Shown piece by piece: positions 44,083-53,388 of a DNA stretch of 64,000 bases. The stretch spans positions 120,001-184,000 of the forward strand of contig NZ_JAAOZC010000002.1 of assembly GCF_011761305.1 (NCBI RefSeq), given 5' to 3'. The first letter of the stretch is position 1; every line of letters starts with the position of its first letter. This DNA is from Sphingomonas vulcanisoli. GTDB taxonomy: Bacteria > Pseudomonadota > Alphaproteobacteria > Sphingomonadales > Sphingomonadaceae. The notes below the pieces were generated by a model that worked only from the letters and a program-made list of their open reading frames with translations, had not been told where the DNA came from and did not search any database. The position numbers and the translations under genes are program-made.

Positions 44083-46260
44083 ATGACCCTCCCCCCGCCC
44101 CCCATCGCCGCGACCAAGCCGCACAGCACCACCGCCCACGGCCACACGATCGACGATCCCTGGGCGTGGCTGCGCGATCCCGGCTATCCCGAGGTGACCG
44201 ACGAAGCGGTGCTCGCCTATCTGCGCGAAGAGAATGCCTATTTCGATGCGGCGATGCAGCCGCACGATGCGCTGGTCGAAACCATCTTCCAGGAGATGAA
44301 AGGGCGGCTCAAGGAGGATGACAGCTCCGTGCCGCAGCGCGAGGGCGATTGGCTCTATTGGTGGGCGTACAAGCCCGGCGGCCAATATCCGCTGCATTGG
44401 CGTAAGCCCGTGGGCGGCAGTGCGGAGACGCTGATTCTCGACGAGGAGGCGGAGAGCGAGGGCAAGGCCTATTGGCGCGTCGCAGCACTGGAGGTGAGCC
44501 CGGACGGACGGCTGATGGCCTGGAGCGTCGATGAGAGCGGGGCCGAACGCTTCACGCTGCGCATCCGTGACCTAGCGACGGGCGCGGATATCGAAACCGT
44601 CAGCACCGTCACCAACGGCAATGTCGCGTGGAGCGCCGACGGGGCGGTGCTGCTCTATACCGAAGTCAACGACAATTGGCGCAGCTATATCGCCAAGGCG
44701 CATAGCCTCGGCGGCGATCCCGCCACCGACAAGGCGCTCTACGAGGAAGCCGACGAGGGCTTCCGCGTCGCGGTCGGCGCGACGCGCGACAAGGCCTGGC
44801 TGCAGATCGCGACCGGCGACAACCAGACCAGCGAGGTGCGGCTGATCCCCGCCGCCGATCCGTTCGCCGAACCGATCCTGGTCTCGCCACGGCAGGTGAA
44901 GCGCCAATATGCGGTGGACAGCGCGCATGGGCGGCTGTGGATCCTCACCAACGACGATCACATCAACTTCCGCCTCGCCACAGCCGATCCCGCCGCGCCG
45001 GGCGCCTGGCAGACGGTGATTGCGGGATCGGACCGCACCTATCTCACTGGGCACGCCTGCTTCGCGCGGCATGTGGTGCTCAGCGCGCGGATCGAAGGGC
45101 TCGATCAGCTTATCCTGCGGGAATGGGGCGGTTATGCAAAAGCCCCTCCCCTTCAGGGGAGGGGTTTGGGGTGGGGCCTATCATCAGCCGCGACGCCCGC
45201 CGAACTCCCCCACCCCAACCCCTCCCCTGAAGGGGAGGGGCTAGGAGAGGAACACGCCGTTGCCTTTCCGGAGGCGAGCTATTCGGCCGGCCTCGGCAAC
45301 AATCCCGAATTCGACCAACCCGCTTATCGGCTCAGCTACAGCTCGATGGTCACGCCCGGCACGGTGTTCGACTATCACCCGGAGGAGCGCCGGCTCGAGA
45401 CGCTCAAGGTGCAGGAAGTGCCCTCCGGCTATGACGCCTCGCTCTACGCGACCGAGCGGCTGATGGCCCCGGCCCGCGACGGCAAGGCGATCCCGGTCTC
45501 GATCGTCTACCGCAAGGGCTTCCCAAGGGACGGCAGCGGCAAGCTGTTTCTCTATGCCTATGGCGCCTACGGCCACGCCATCCCGCCGAGCTTTTCGAGC
45601 GGCCGCCTCAGCCTGCTCGATCGCGGCTGGGCCTTCGCCATCGCGCACATCCGCGGCGGCGATGATCTCGGCTACGATTGGTATCTGCAGGGCAAGGCCG
45701 AGACGCGCTGGAACACCTTCCGCGATTTCTCGGATGCAGCGCGCGGGTTGATCGCCGCAGGTTTCTCCTCCCCCGGCAAGATCGCGATCAACGGCGGATC
45801 GGCGGGGGGCGAGCTGATGGGCGTCGTCGCCAACACCGACGCGCACCTGTGGGGTGCGATCGTCGCCGACGTGCCCTTCGTCGACGTGCTCAACACGATG
45901 CAGGACGCCGGCCTGCCGCTCACGCCCGGCGAATGGCCCGAGTGGGGCAATCCGATCACCGACAAGGCCGCGTTCGAGCTGTTGTGGTGCTACAGCCCTT
46001 ACGAGAACGTCGCCGCGCAGCCTTATCCGCCGATGCTGATCACCGGCGGCCTCAACGATCCGCGCGTCACCTATTGGGAACCCGCCAAATGGGCCGCCCG
46101 GCTGCGCGCGACCAAGACCGACCCCAATCTGCTGCTGCTCAAGATCAACATGGGCGCGGGCCATGGCGGCAAATCGGGCCGTTACGAAGCCTTACGGGAA
46201 CGGGCCGAATCCTATGCTTTCGTGATCACGCAGGTTGATCCTTCACCCGTCTCTGATTAG
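44083..46260 (+). CDS. ptrB: Oligopeptidase B (S9 family), with an in-frame repeat insertion
   Basis: 725 residues. A beta-propeller domain (about 75-420) is followed by an alpha/beta-hydrolase catalytic domain. Catalytic Ser in INGGSAGGELMG, Asp in GGLNDPRVTYWEPAKW and His in MGAGHGGKSGRYEAL. It trims short peptides after Arg/Lys. Residues 353-387 (KAPPLQGRGLGWG to EGEGL) are foreign: they are encoded by a family A inverted repeat of 102 bases, exactly 34 codons. They fall in the propeller between REWGG and the family continuation HAVAFPEASYSAGLGNNPEFD, so probably a surface loop. No frame break results. Confidence 0.93.
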   Translation: MTLPPPPIAATKPHSTTAHGHTIDDPWAWLRDPGYPEVTDEAVLAYLREENAYFDAAMQPHDALVETIFQEMKGRLKEDDSSVPQREGDWLYWWAYKPGGQYPLHWRKPVGGSAETLILDEEAESEGKAYWRVAALEVSPDGRLMAWSVDESGAERFTLRIRDLATGADIETVSTVTNGNVAWSADGAVLLYTEVNDNWRSYIAKAHSLGGDPATDKALYEEADEGFRVAVGATRDKAWLQIATGDNQTSEVRLIPAADPFAEPILVSPRQVKRQYAVDSAHGRLWILTNDDHINFRLATADPAAPGAWQTVIAGSDRTYLTGHACFARHVVLSARIEGLDQLILREWGGYAKAPPLQGRGLGWGLSSAATPAELPHPNPSPEGEGLGEEHAVAFPEASYSAGLGNNPEFDQPAYRLSYSSMVTPGTVFDYHPEERRLETLKVQEVPSGYDASLYATERLMAPARDGKAIPVSIVYRKGFPRDGSGKLFLYAYGAYGHAIPPSFSSGRLSLLDRGWAFAIAHIRGGDDLGYDWYLQGKAETRWNTFRDFSDAARGLIAAGFSSPGKIAINGGSAGGELMGVVANTDAHLWGAIVADVPFVDVLNTMQDAGLPLTPGEWPEWGNPITDKAAFELLWCYSPYENVAAQPYPPMLITGGLNDPRVTYWEPAKWAARLRATKTDPNLLLLKINMGAGHGGKSGRYEALRERAESYAFVITQVDPSPVSD
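45141..45242. repeat. Family A inverted repeat inside ptrB (in frame)
   Basis: Arm 1 begins AGCCCCTCCCCTTCAGGGGA and arm 2 is its near-perfect inverted copy. Each arm is a hairpin and the two pair across a centre of about 25 bases. 102 bases in length. Confidence 0.93.
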
Positions 46261-46268
46261 CCAACCCC

Positions 46269-47288
46269 ATGCTTGGCCGCAGCGACAAACCCTTCTCTGT
46301 CCTCGTCACCGGAGGCGCGGGTTATATCGGTAGTCACGCCGTGCTCGCCTTGCTCGATGCAGGCTGGAAAGTGGTGGTGCTGGACAATCTCGCCACCGGC
46401 TTCCGCTGGGCGGTGCCCGAGACGGTCGAGTTCGTGCTCGGCGACGTTGCGGATATGGAGATGGTGCAGGCAACGATCGCCAAGCATAATATCGGCGCGA
46501 TTCTCCATTTCGCAGGATCGTTGCTGGTCGGCGAATCGGTCGGCAATCCGCTCAAATATTATCGCAACAACACCGCCGCGAGCCGGACGCTGATCGAAGC
46601 GGCGATCGGCGCGGGTGTCCATCATTTCGTCTTCTCCTCCACCGCCGCAACCTATGGCATGCCCGAGGTGGTGCCGGTGGCCGAGGACGCGCCCAAGGCG
46701 CCGATCAACCCCTACGGCCTCTCCAAGCTGATGACCGAGCAGATCCTGGCCGATGTCGCGGCGGCGCATCCGCTCAATTATGCGGCGCTGCGCTATTTCA
46801 ACGTCGCGGGCGCCGATCCGCAGGGGCGATCAGGCCAATCGGTGGCGGGCGCGACCCACCTCATCCACATCGCCTGCGAGGCGGCGACGGGCAAGCGCGG
46901 CCATGTCGGCATCTATGGCGACGATTATCCGACGCCCGACGGCACCGGCGTGCGCGACTATATCCACGTCTCCGATCTGGCCGACGCACATGTCGCCGCG
47001 CTCGAATGGCTGATCGCCAACCCCAGCGAAAGCCTTACCGCCAATGTCGGCTATGGGCGCGGCTATTCGGTGCTCGAAGTGCTGGATGTCGTCGATCACG
47101 TCACCAACATGGCCATCGAGCGGCGCCAGGAACCGCGCCGCGCAGGCGATCCACCGACTTTGGTTGCCGACAACCGGCGCATCCTCGAAACCCTGTCGTG
47201 GCGGCCCCGGCATGGCGATCTCGCCAGCATCGTCGCCTCGGCCCTGGCATGGGAGCGGACGCTGCAGGAACGCGGGCTTTCGTCATGA
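46269..47288 (+). CDS. galE: UDP-glucose 4-epimerase
   Basis: Interconverts UDP-glucose and UDP-galactose, feeding surface polysaccharides. 339 residues, extended SDR family. NAD motif GGAGYIGSHAVLALLDAG (about 16-33), catalytic Ser in FSSTAATYG and Tyr-x3-Lys in NPYGLSKLMTEQ, then the GalE stretch YFNVAGADPQGRSGQS and YPTPDGTGVRDYIHVSDLADAH. Its stop overlaps the start of the downstream esterase gene (ATGA). Confidence 0.95.
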   Translation: MLGRSDKPFSVLVTGGAGYIGSHAVLALLDAGWKVVVLDNLATGFRWAVPETVEFVLGDVADMEMVQATIAKHNIGAILHFAGSLLVGESVGNPLKYYRNNTAASRTLIEAAIGAGVHHFVFSSTAATYGMPEVVPVAEDAPKAPINPYGLSKLMTEQILADVAAAHPLNYAALRYFNVAGADPQGRSGQSVAGATHLIHIACEAATGKRGHVGIYGDDYPTPDGTGVRDYIHVSDLADAHVAALEWLIANPSESLTANVGYGRGYSVLEVLDVVDHVTNMAIERRQEPRRAGDPPTLVADNRRILETLSWRPRHGDLASIVASALAWERTLQERGLSS

Positions 47289-48154
47289 CCCTGCGCAAGC
47301 TCCTCGCGCTTGGTCTGCTGATAGGCACGCCGGTGGGGGCGCAGACCCTCAGCGCGGTCGATGCCTTCCACGCGGAGGGTGCCCGCGCGGCAAAGCCCAC
47401 CGCCACCATTCCTTATGGCCCGGACCCGCTCCAGACCGGCGATCTCCGCCTGCCCGAGGGCAAGGGACCATTCCCGGTGGCGATGATCATTCATGGCGGC
47501 TGCTGGCTGGCCAATGTCGATAACAAGGCAGGCACGGCCGCGGTCGCCGAAGCGCTGACCAGGCGCGGGATCGCCACCTGGAACGTAGAATACCGCCGGA
47601 TTGGCGATGCCGGAGGGGGATGGCCGGGAACGTTCAAGGATATTGCCGCCGCAGAAGACAAATTGACGCAGATCGCACGGTTGTTCCCGCTCGATCTCAA
47701 GCGCGTGACGATCGTCGGCCATTCCGCCGGGGCGCATCTCGCCTTGTGGGCGGCCTCGCGCGCGCGGCTGCCGGCGCCCTGGTCGCCGCCCGGCGTTCGC
47801 CCGCAGAGCGTCGTCGCGATCGATGGACCCGCCGCGCTGGCACCATTCATCGGCGCCGACAAAGAGGCCTGTGGGCAATCGGTGATCGAGCCACTGATGG
47901 GCGGCGCGCCCAATCTTCACGCCGCGGAATATCGCATTGCCTCGCCAGCCGAGCATCTGCCCCTCGGCGTCAAGCAGCTGCTGGTAACCGGCGTATTCCG
48001 CCCCTTCATAGAACCGTATAAAGTGGCCGTGAAACACAGCAGCGACCCGCTATTGTCGCTGGATCCGGCGGGCGCCAACCATTTCAACATCGTCACGCCC
48101 TCCACGCCGATCGGCGCGAGCGTGATCGATTTTATCGTTAAGAATGCCTTTTGA
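47285..48154 (+). CDS. Exported alpha/beta hydrolase (esterase, BD-FAE-like)
   Basis: 289 residues. Signal peptide about 1-19 (MTLRKLLALGLLIGTPVGA). Oxyanion region MIIHGGCWLANVDNKAG and nucleophile Ser in IVGHSAGAHLALWA; His in the C-terminal GANHFNIVTPS. Looks like carboxylesterases or feruloyl-esterase-like enzymes of the periplasm; the natural substrate is unknown. Translationally coupled to galE. Its 3' end overlaps the convergent small membrane gene by 17 bases. Confidence 0.87.
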   Translation: MTLRKLLALGLLIGTPVGAQTLSAVDAFHAEGARAAKPTATIPYGPDPLQTGDLRLPEGKGPFPVAMIIHGGCWLANVDNKAGTAAVAEALTRRGIATWNVEYRRIGDAGGGWPGTFKDIAAAEDKLTQIARLFPLDLKRVTIVGHSAGAHLALWAASRARLPAPWSPPGVRPQSVVAIDGPAALAPFIGADKEACGQSVIEPLMGGAPNLHAAEYRIASPAEHLPLGVKQLLVTGVFRPFIEPYKVAVKHSSDPLLSLDPAGANHFNIVTPSTPIGASVIDFIVKNAF

Positions 48155-48464
48155 GCTGATCGAGCGTTGGTTCAGCGCCAAATTTTTCTCGGTGCCGATA
48201 AACGCTGGTGCTCCAGATCATCAGGAAAGCGTAAAAAAAGATGCACGCGAGGAGAGGAAGCATCAGACACAAGCTGGTCTCCAGCCAAGGTGACTGAACC
48301 CCTATAACCTTAGCGATGCTGCCATGGGTAATATGACCGGTCATCAATTTTTCTAAAAGATGCGACCACCAAGTCCAAATGGAAAGCCCAAAACAGATAA
48401 GTGAGCAAATCAGCATTACTCTTGCCCAAATCCTGCGCCGTATTGTCTTTTTCTCATCAGGCAT
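48138..48464 (-). CDS. Small two-helix membrane protein in a lower-GC patch
   Basis: About 108 residues from ATG 48464. Two hydrophobic segments (VMLICSLICFGLSIWTWW, about 14-31, and LETSLCLMLPLLACIFFYAF, about 60-79) with a charged C-terminus YRHREKFGAEPTLDQLKRHS. Not a family I recognise. Base composition here is clearly lower in GC than the flanks, and codon choice is unlike neighbours, suggesting transfer. An upstream ATG at 48524 would add 20 residues. Convergent overlap with the esterase gene. Confidence 0.55.
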   Translation of the reverse strand: MPDEKKTIRRRIWARVMLICSLICFGLSIWTWWSHLLEKLMTGHITHGSIAKVIGVQSPWLETSLCLMLPLLACIFFYAFLMIWSTSVYRHREKFGAEPTLDQLKRHS

Positions 48465-48606
48465 GGCTTTACATCCATAATGGTGATTGCTCGTTTGCCT
48501 TGGCAGCATTCGGGTTTCGGACATCTTACTTGGCTATCAAGAAGGGTATTAATCGCGTAAAAGGAAGAAGGTTGCATAAGATTGGAAGAATCAACGGCAA
48601 GAGCCG

Positions 48607-50181
48607 TTATTTCTGCCGCACTATAGGCTTGATTCCGCCGCTTCCGCCAATCGCGCGCGGCGCCGGATCGATTACCGGCGCGTCCTGCCAGCCGCCGCCT
48701 AGCGCGCGGAATACCGCGACCTGATCTTCGCCAAGCGTCGCATCCGATGCGGCGAGCACAGTCTGCGTGGCGATCAGATCGCGCTGGACGTCGAGTTGCT
48801 CGAGCTGGCTGATCGATCCGTAGCGCACGCGCACGCCGGAAAGCTGGTACGCCCGCTGGCTGGCGGCCTGCGCATCGGCCAGCGCAGCGTTGCGGCGCAG
48901 TTCGGCGTCATAATTGGCGAGCGCCTTCTCGGCCTCGCTGAGCGCGGTCAGCACCGTGCGATCGAACCGCGCGAGGCTGGCGCGCGCCTCGGCTCCGGCT
49001 TCCTGCACCCGCGCGCGGGCGGCAAGCAGGTTCGGGACGTTCCAGCTGATCAGCGGTCCCAGGCCCCAGGAGAAGCCCGTCCGCGACGTCGCCGATTTGA
49101 AGCTGCTGCCGGATGCATTGATCGCACCGCCGAGGCTGATCGTCGGAAACAGCTCGGCGGTGGCGACATCGACGCTGGCGACGTCCCCCGCCAGCGTGCG
49201 CTCGGCGGAACGGACATCGGGCCGGCGGCGGAGCAGCGCCGCACCATCGCCCACTGGCAGCGGCCGCGTCAGCCGGGGCATCGCACGGCAGCTCGATGCC
49301 GCGTCCGGCACCTGGTTGGCGGGGCGGCCGAGCAGCTGGGTGAGATCGTACAGCGACGCCGCGCGTAGCCCTTCGAGCTGGGGCACCGCCGCGCGTGTCT
49401 GCTGGAGCAGCACGCCGACCCGCGACAGCTCATAATCCGAAACCGCGCCGAGCTGCTTCTGCTTGACGGTCAGCTGATAGCTCTTCTCGACGACACCAAC
49501 ATTCTGGTTGGCGACATCGAGCTCGCGTCCGATCGCGCAGACATTGAGATAGGCCTGCGTCGTCGCGGCGGCGACGGTGACGCGGGTGGCATCGCGGGTC
49601 GCTTCGGTGGCGGCGACATCGGCGCGCGCCGACCGGATCAGGCTGCGCACCCGCCCGAACAGATCGACCTCATAGGAGAAGGTCGCGCCATAGCGCTGCA
49701 CGGTCTCGGTGACGCCGTTGGTCACCGGCGGCGTGATCGTGGCGCCGGTCAGCGATCCCGTCGTACCGGTTCCGGTCGTGCTGACGGTGGCGCCTGTGCC
49801 CGATCCCGTGGTCGTCGTCGTGCCGGTGCCGGAGCTGCCGGTGGCGCCGCCCCGGCCGCGCACCACGGCGGCATTTTCGCTCGTGATCGGCAGCAGCGAA
49901 GCGCTCTGTTCGCGCAACACCGCCTGCGCGCGTTCCAGATTGGCGGCGGCAACACGCAGATCGCTGTTGTGCACCAGCGCCTCCTCGACCAGCGCATCGA
50001 GCGACGGATCATTGTACAGCGACCACCAGCGCGGCGGCAGATCACCGGCGGGATCGAGGCCCCGGCCGGTCGACCGGAACGGCGCGGCCGCGATCGGCGT
50101 CACCGCAGGCTGACGGTAATGCGGGCCGACGGTACAGGCCGAGAGCAGCAACGCCAGCGAGAGGATACTCAGCCTGCTCAT
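48607..50181 (-). CDS. RND efflux outer-membrane lipoprotein (NodT/OprM family)
   Basis: 524 residues; outer-membrane channel of the tripartite pump encoded by the three adjacent genes. Lipobox LSAC at residues 13-16, then HYRQPAVTP and WWSLYNDPSLDALVEEAL, and two tandem OEP repeats. Residues about 111-152 are a Gly/Thr/Ser low-complexity stretch (GSSGTGTTTTTGSGTG and TGTGTTGSLTGATI) placed where OprM-type proteins have an extracellular loop. ATG overlaps the stop of the permease gene (ATGA). Substrates cannot be told. Confidence 0.93.
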   Translation of the reverse strand: MSRLSILSLALLLSACTVGPHYRQPAVTPIAAAPFRSTGRGLDPAGDLPPRWWSLYNDPSLDALVEEALVHNSDLRVAAANLERAQAVLREQSASLLPITSENAAVVRGRGGATGSSGTGTTTTTGSGTGATVSTTGTGTTGSLTGATITPPVTNGVTETVQRYGATFSYEVDLFGRVRSLIRSARADVAATEATRDATRVTVAAATTQAYLNVCAIGRELDVANQNVGVVEKSYQLTVKQKQLGAVSDYELSRVGVLLQQTRAAVPQLEGLRAASLYDLTQLLGRPANQVPDAASSCRAMPRLTRPLPVGDGAALLRRRPDVRSAERTLAGDVASVDVATAELFPTISLGGAINASGSSFKSATSRTGFSWGLGPLISWNVPNLLAARARVQEAGAEARASLARFDRTVLTALSEAEKALANYDAELRRNAALADAQAASQRAYQLSGVRVRYGSISQLEQLDVQRDLIATQTVLAASDATLGEDQVAVFRALGGGWQDAPVIDPAPRAIGGSGGIKPIVRQK

Positions 50182-53100
50182 TGCGGTTGCGGCTCCGCGC
50201 CCGGCGCTTGTTTGGGCTGCGGCAGTTTCGACGACAGCTTGCGCATCGCCACATAGAAGACCGGTGTGAAGATCAGGCCGAACACCGTGACGCCGATCAT
50301 CCCGAAAAACACCGCCGTGCCCAGCGCGCGCCGCATCTCGGCCCCAGCGCCACTGGCGAAGGCAAGCGGTGCCACCCCGAGGATGAAGGCGAAGCTGGTC
50401 ATCAGGATCGGGCGCAGCCGCGTCTTGGCGGCGTTAACCGCGGCCTCGCGCACCTCCTGCCCGTCATCTTCGTCCTGCTTGGCGAATTCGATGATCAGGA
50501 TGGCATTCTTGGCGGCCAGCCCGACCAGCACGATCAGCCCGACCTGGGTGAGGATATTATTGTCGAGCGCCATCAGGTTCACGCCAAGCATCGCGGCGAG
50601 CAGGCACATCGGCACAATCAGCAGCACCGCCAGCGGCAATGTTGCGCTTTCGTAGAGCGCGGCCAGCACCAGGAAGGCGAACACCACCGCCATGGCGAAG
50701 ACGATATAGCCCGTGTTGCCTGCCATCTCCTGTTGATAGGCAAGCTCGGTCCATTCAGTGTTGAAGCCCGGCGGCAGGGATTGCTGCGCCACTTTCTCCA
50801 TCGCTGCCAGCGCCTCGCCTGACGAGCGGCCCTGCGCGGCGCTGCCCTGCACCTCGGCCGCCGGATACATGTTGTAGCGGGCAACGCGATAGGGGCCGGT
50901 GCCCTGCGTGACGGTGACGAACGATCCCAGCGGCGCCATTGCGCCCGAGGCGGTCCGGATCTTGAGCTGGCTGATATCGGCATCGGTGGCGCGATAGGGC
51001 CAATCGGCCTGCGCACGGACCTGGTAGGTGCGGCCGAGATAATTGAAATCGTTGATGTAGGAGGAGGCCAGATAGGTCTGCATCGCGGCAAAGATCTGGC
51101 TGTCCTGAACGCCCATGATCTCGGCCTTCTCGCGATCGATATCGGCGTGGAGACGCGGCGTGCGCGTATTGAAGCTGGTGAAGACCCGCGTCAGCACATT
51201 ATCGGCCTGGGACTTGCCGTCGCCTCCGCCCGCGCCCGTCGCCGCGATCACCGTCTGCGTCGCCTGATCGAGCGCCTTCATTCCCGCCTTGCCGCGATCC
51301 TCGACGATCAGCTTGAAACCGCCCGCCGTGCCGATGCCGCGCACCGAAGGCGGCGGAATCACCTTGATATCGGCATCCACATAGGGCGCGGTGGCCTTCT
51401 CGATCGCGGCGATCATCGCGGCGATCGTCTGGTGGTGCTTGGCACGCGCGCCGTAGGCATCGAGCACGACATAGATCTGCATCGAATTGGAAGCGGCGGT
51501 GTTGCTCGTCGCATCGACACCCGTGGTGGCGCTGGTGGCCAGCACCCCCGGGGTCGCATCGATCACCTTGACAAGCTGCTTCGAGATTTCGTCGGTCCGG
51601 CGCAGCGATGTCCCTTCGGGCAGCTTGGCCGCCACGATCAGGCTGCCCTGATCCTGATCGGGAATGAAGCCGGTCGGCGTCGCCGCGATCCGCCAGCCGG
51701 TGAGCAGCAGCAACCCGCCATAGATCAGCAGCATGATCAGCAGCAGCTTCACCAGCCGGCCGGTGAGCCTGCCATAGTGATCGCTCAGCCAGGTGAAGCC
51801 CTGGTTGAACTTTTCCGCGCCCCTGTGGAGCGGCCGGCGCCACGCCGGCAGATCTTCCTCATGCACCTCTTCGTGCGGCTTCATCACCAAGGCGGCGAGC
51901 GCGGGCGAAAGCGTCAGCGAGACGAGCAGTGAGATCAACGTCGCGGTCGCGATGGTGAGGGCGAACTGACGATAGAATTGGCCGGTGATGCCGCTGATCA
52001 GGCCCGCGGGCACGAACACCGCGCAGAGCACCAGCGCGATCCCGACCAGCGCGCCGCCGACCTCGTCCATCGATCGGTGCGCCGCGGTGCGCGGATCATC
52101 GCCCTCGCGGATCCGGCGCTCGACATTCTCGATCACCACGATCGCATCGTCGACAACGATGCCGATCGCCAGCACCAGCCCGAACATCGAAAGATTGTTG
52201 AGGCTGAACCCCGCCGCCAGCATCATCGCGAAAGTGCCGACCAAACTGATCGGGATGGCGAGCACCGGCACGATCGCCGCGCGCCAGCTCTGCAGGAAGA
52301 CGATCACCACGATCACGACGAGGATCAGCGCCTCGAGCAGGGTCTTGCGAACCTCCTTGAGCGATTCCTCGACATATTGGGTCGGATTGTAGACGATGTT
52401 GGCCTTCAGGCCGGGCGGGAAGGTCTTGGATAGCTCGGCGACCTTCTGCTGGATCAGGTCGGCGGTCTGCACGGCGTTGCTGCCCGGCAGCTGCTGCACG
52501 GCGATCAGGATCGCATCATCCTCGTTGAGATGCGCTTCGGTGGTATAATCCTGCGCGCCGAGCTCGACCCGGCCAATATCGGAGACGCGCGTCACCCGGC
52601 CGTCGCTGTCGCGCTTGATGACGACGTTCGCGAACTCTTCCGGGCTGGTGAGCCGACCCTTGGTTTCGATATTGAGCTGATAAGCGCCGCCGCCGCCTTC
52701 GCTCGGATCCTGGTTCACCGTACCCGCCGCGACCTGGACGTTCGACCGCGACAGCGCCTGTGTGATGTCTTCGGCGTCCAGCCCGCGCTCGGCCGCCTTG
52801 TTCGGATCGATCCAGACGCGGATCGAGAAGTCGCGCGGCCCGCGAATCGTGAGATCGCCGACGCCGGGGATACGCAACAGCTGATCTCGGATGTTCAGCG
52901 TGAAATAATTGCCGATATAGTCGCGGTCGAGCGAATGATCGGGCGAGGTGAGATGCACCGCCAGCAGCAGATCGGGCGAGCTCTTGCGCACGACGACGCC
53001 GGTCAACTGCACCTGGGCCGGCAGGCGCGGCAGCGCGACCGAGACCCGGTTCTGCACCAGCACCTGCGCCTTATCGAGATCGGTGCCGAGCTTGAAGGTG

Positions 53101-53381
53101 ATCGTGATCGCAACGCGGCCGTCGCCGGTCGATTGCGAGCTCATGTAGAGCATGTCCTCGACACCGTTGATCTGCTCTTCGATCGGCTCGGCGACAAGAT
53201 TGGCGCCGTCCTCGGCGGAGGCGCCGGGGAACTGCGCGCTGACCACGACGGTGGGTGGCACGATCTCCGGATATTGGGCGACGGGCAGCAGCGGATAGGC
53301 GATCGCGCCCAGCAGCACGATCACGATCGAGATGACCGCGGCGAAAATCGGCCGCTCGATGAAGAAATGGCTGATCTTCAT
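50178..53381 (-). CDS. RND multidrug efflux permease (HAE1, AcrB-like)
   Basis: 1067 residues, proton-driven inner-membrane pump. Start MKISHFFIERPIFAAVISIV is the family norm; the frame upstream to 53492 overlaps the adaptor gene. Twelve membrane segments with two large periplasmic loops. The proton-relay region VLAIGIVVDDAIVVIENVERR carries the Asp pair of AcrB, with a relay Lys in the later GLAAKNAILIIEFAKQ. Forms a trimer with the adaptor upstream (seven bases away) and the outer-membrane channel downstream. Confidence 0.95.
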   Translation of the reverse strand: MKISHFFIERPIFAAVISIVIVLLGAIAYPLLPVAQYPEIVPPTVVVSAQFPGASAEDGANLVAEPIEEQINGVEDMLYMSSQSTGDGRVAITITFKLGTDLDKAQVLVQNRVSVALPRLPAQVQLTGVVVRKSSPDLLLAVHLTSPDHSLDRDYIGNYFTLNIRDQLLRIPGVGDLTIRGPRDFSIRVWIDPNKAAERGLDAEDITQALSRSNVQVAAGTVNQDPSEGGGGAYQLNIETKGRLTSPEEFANVVIKRDSDGRVTRVSDIGRVELGAQDYTTEAHLNEDDAILIAVQQLPGSNAVQTADLIQQKVAELSKTFPPGLKANIVYNPTQYVEESLKEVRKTLLEALILVVIVVIVFLQSWRAAIVPVLAIPISLVGTFAMMLAAGFSLNNLSMFGLVLAIGIVVDDAIVVIENVERRIREGDDPRTAAHRSMDEVGGALVGIALVLCAVFVPAGLISGITGQFYRQFALTIATATLISLLVSLTLSPALAALVMKPHEEVHEEDLPAWRRPLHRGAEKFNQGFTWLSDHYGRLTGRLVKLLLIMLLIYGGLLLLTGWRIAATPTGFIPDQDQGSLIVAAKLPEGTSLRRTDEISKQLVKVIDATPGVLATSATTGVDATSNTAASNSMQIYVVLDAYGARAKHHQTIAAMIAAIEKATAPYVDADIKVIPPPSVRGIGTAGGFKLIVEDRGKAGMKALDQATQTVIAATGAGGGDGKSQADNVLTRVFTSFNTRTPRLHADIDREKAEIMGVQDSQIFAAMQTYLASSYINDFNYLGRTYQVRAQADWPYRATDADISQLKIRTASGAMAPLGSFVTVTQGTGPYRVARYNMYPAAEVQGSAAQGRSSGEALAAMEKVAQQSLPPGFNTEWTELAYQQEMAGNTGYIVFAMAVVFAFLVLAALYESATLPLAVLLIVPMCLLAAMLGVNLMALDNNILTQVGLIVLVGLAAKNAILIIEFAKQDEDDGQEVREAAVNAAKTRLRPILMTSFAFILGVAPLAFASGAGAEMRRALGTAVFFGMIGVTVFGLIFTPVFYVAMRKLSSKLPQPKQAPGAEPQPQ

Positions 53382-53388
53382 GGAAAGC

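Noticed and set aside
48401-48724. Plus-strand frame of 107 residues in the low-GC patch
   Set aside because: It crosses from the low-GC patch into the antisense of the efflux channel gene, has no ribosome-binding site and no family pattern.
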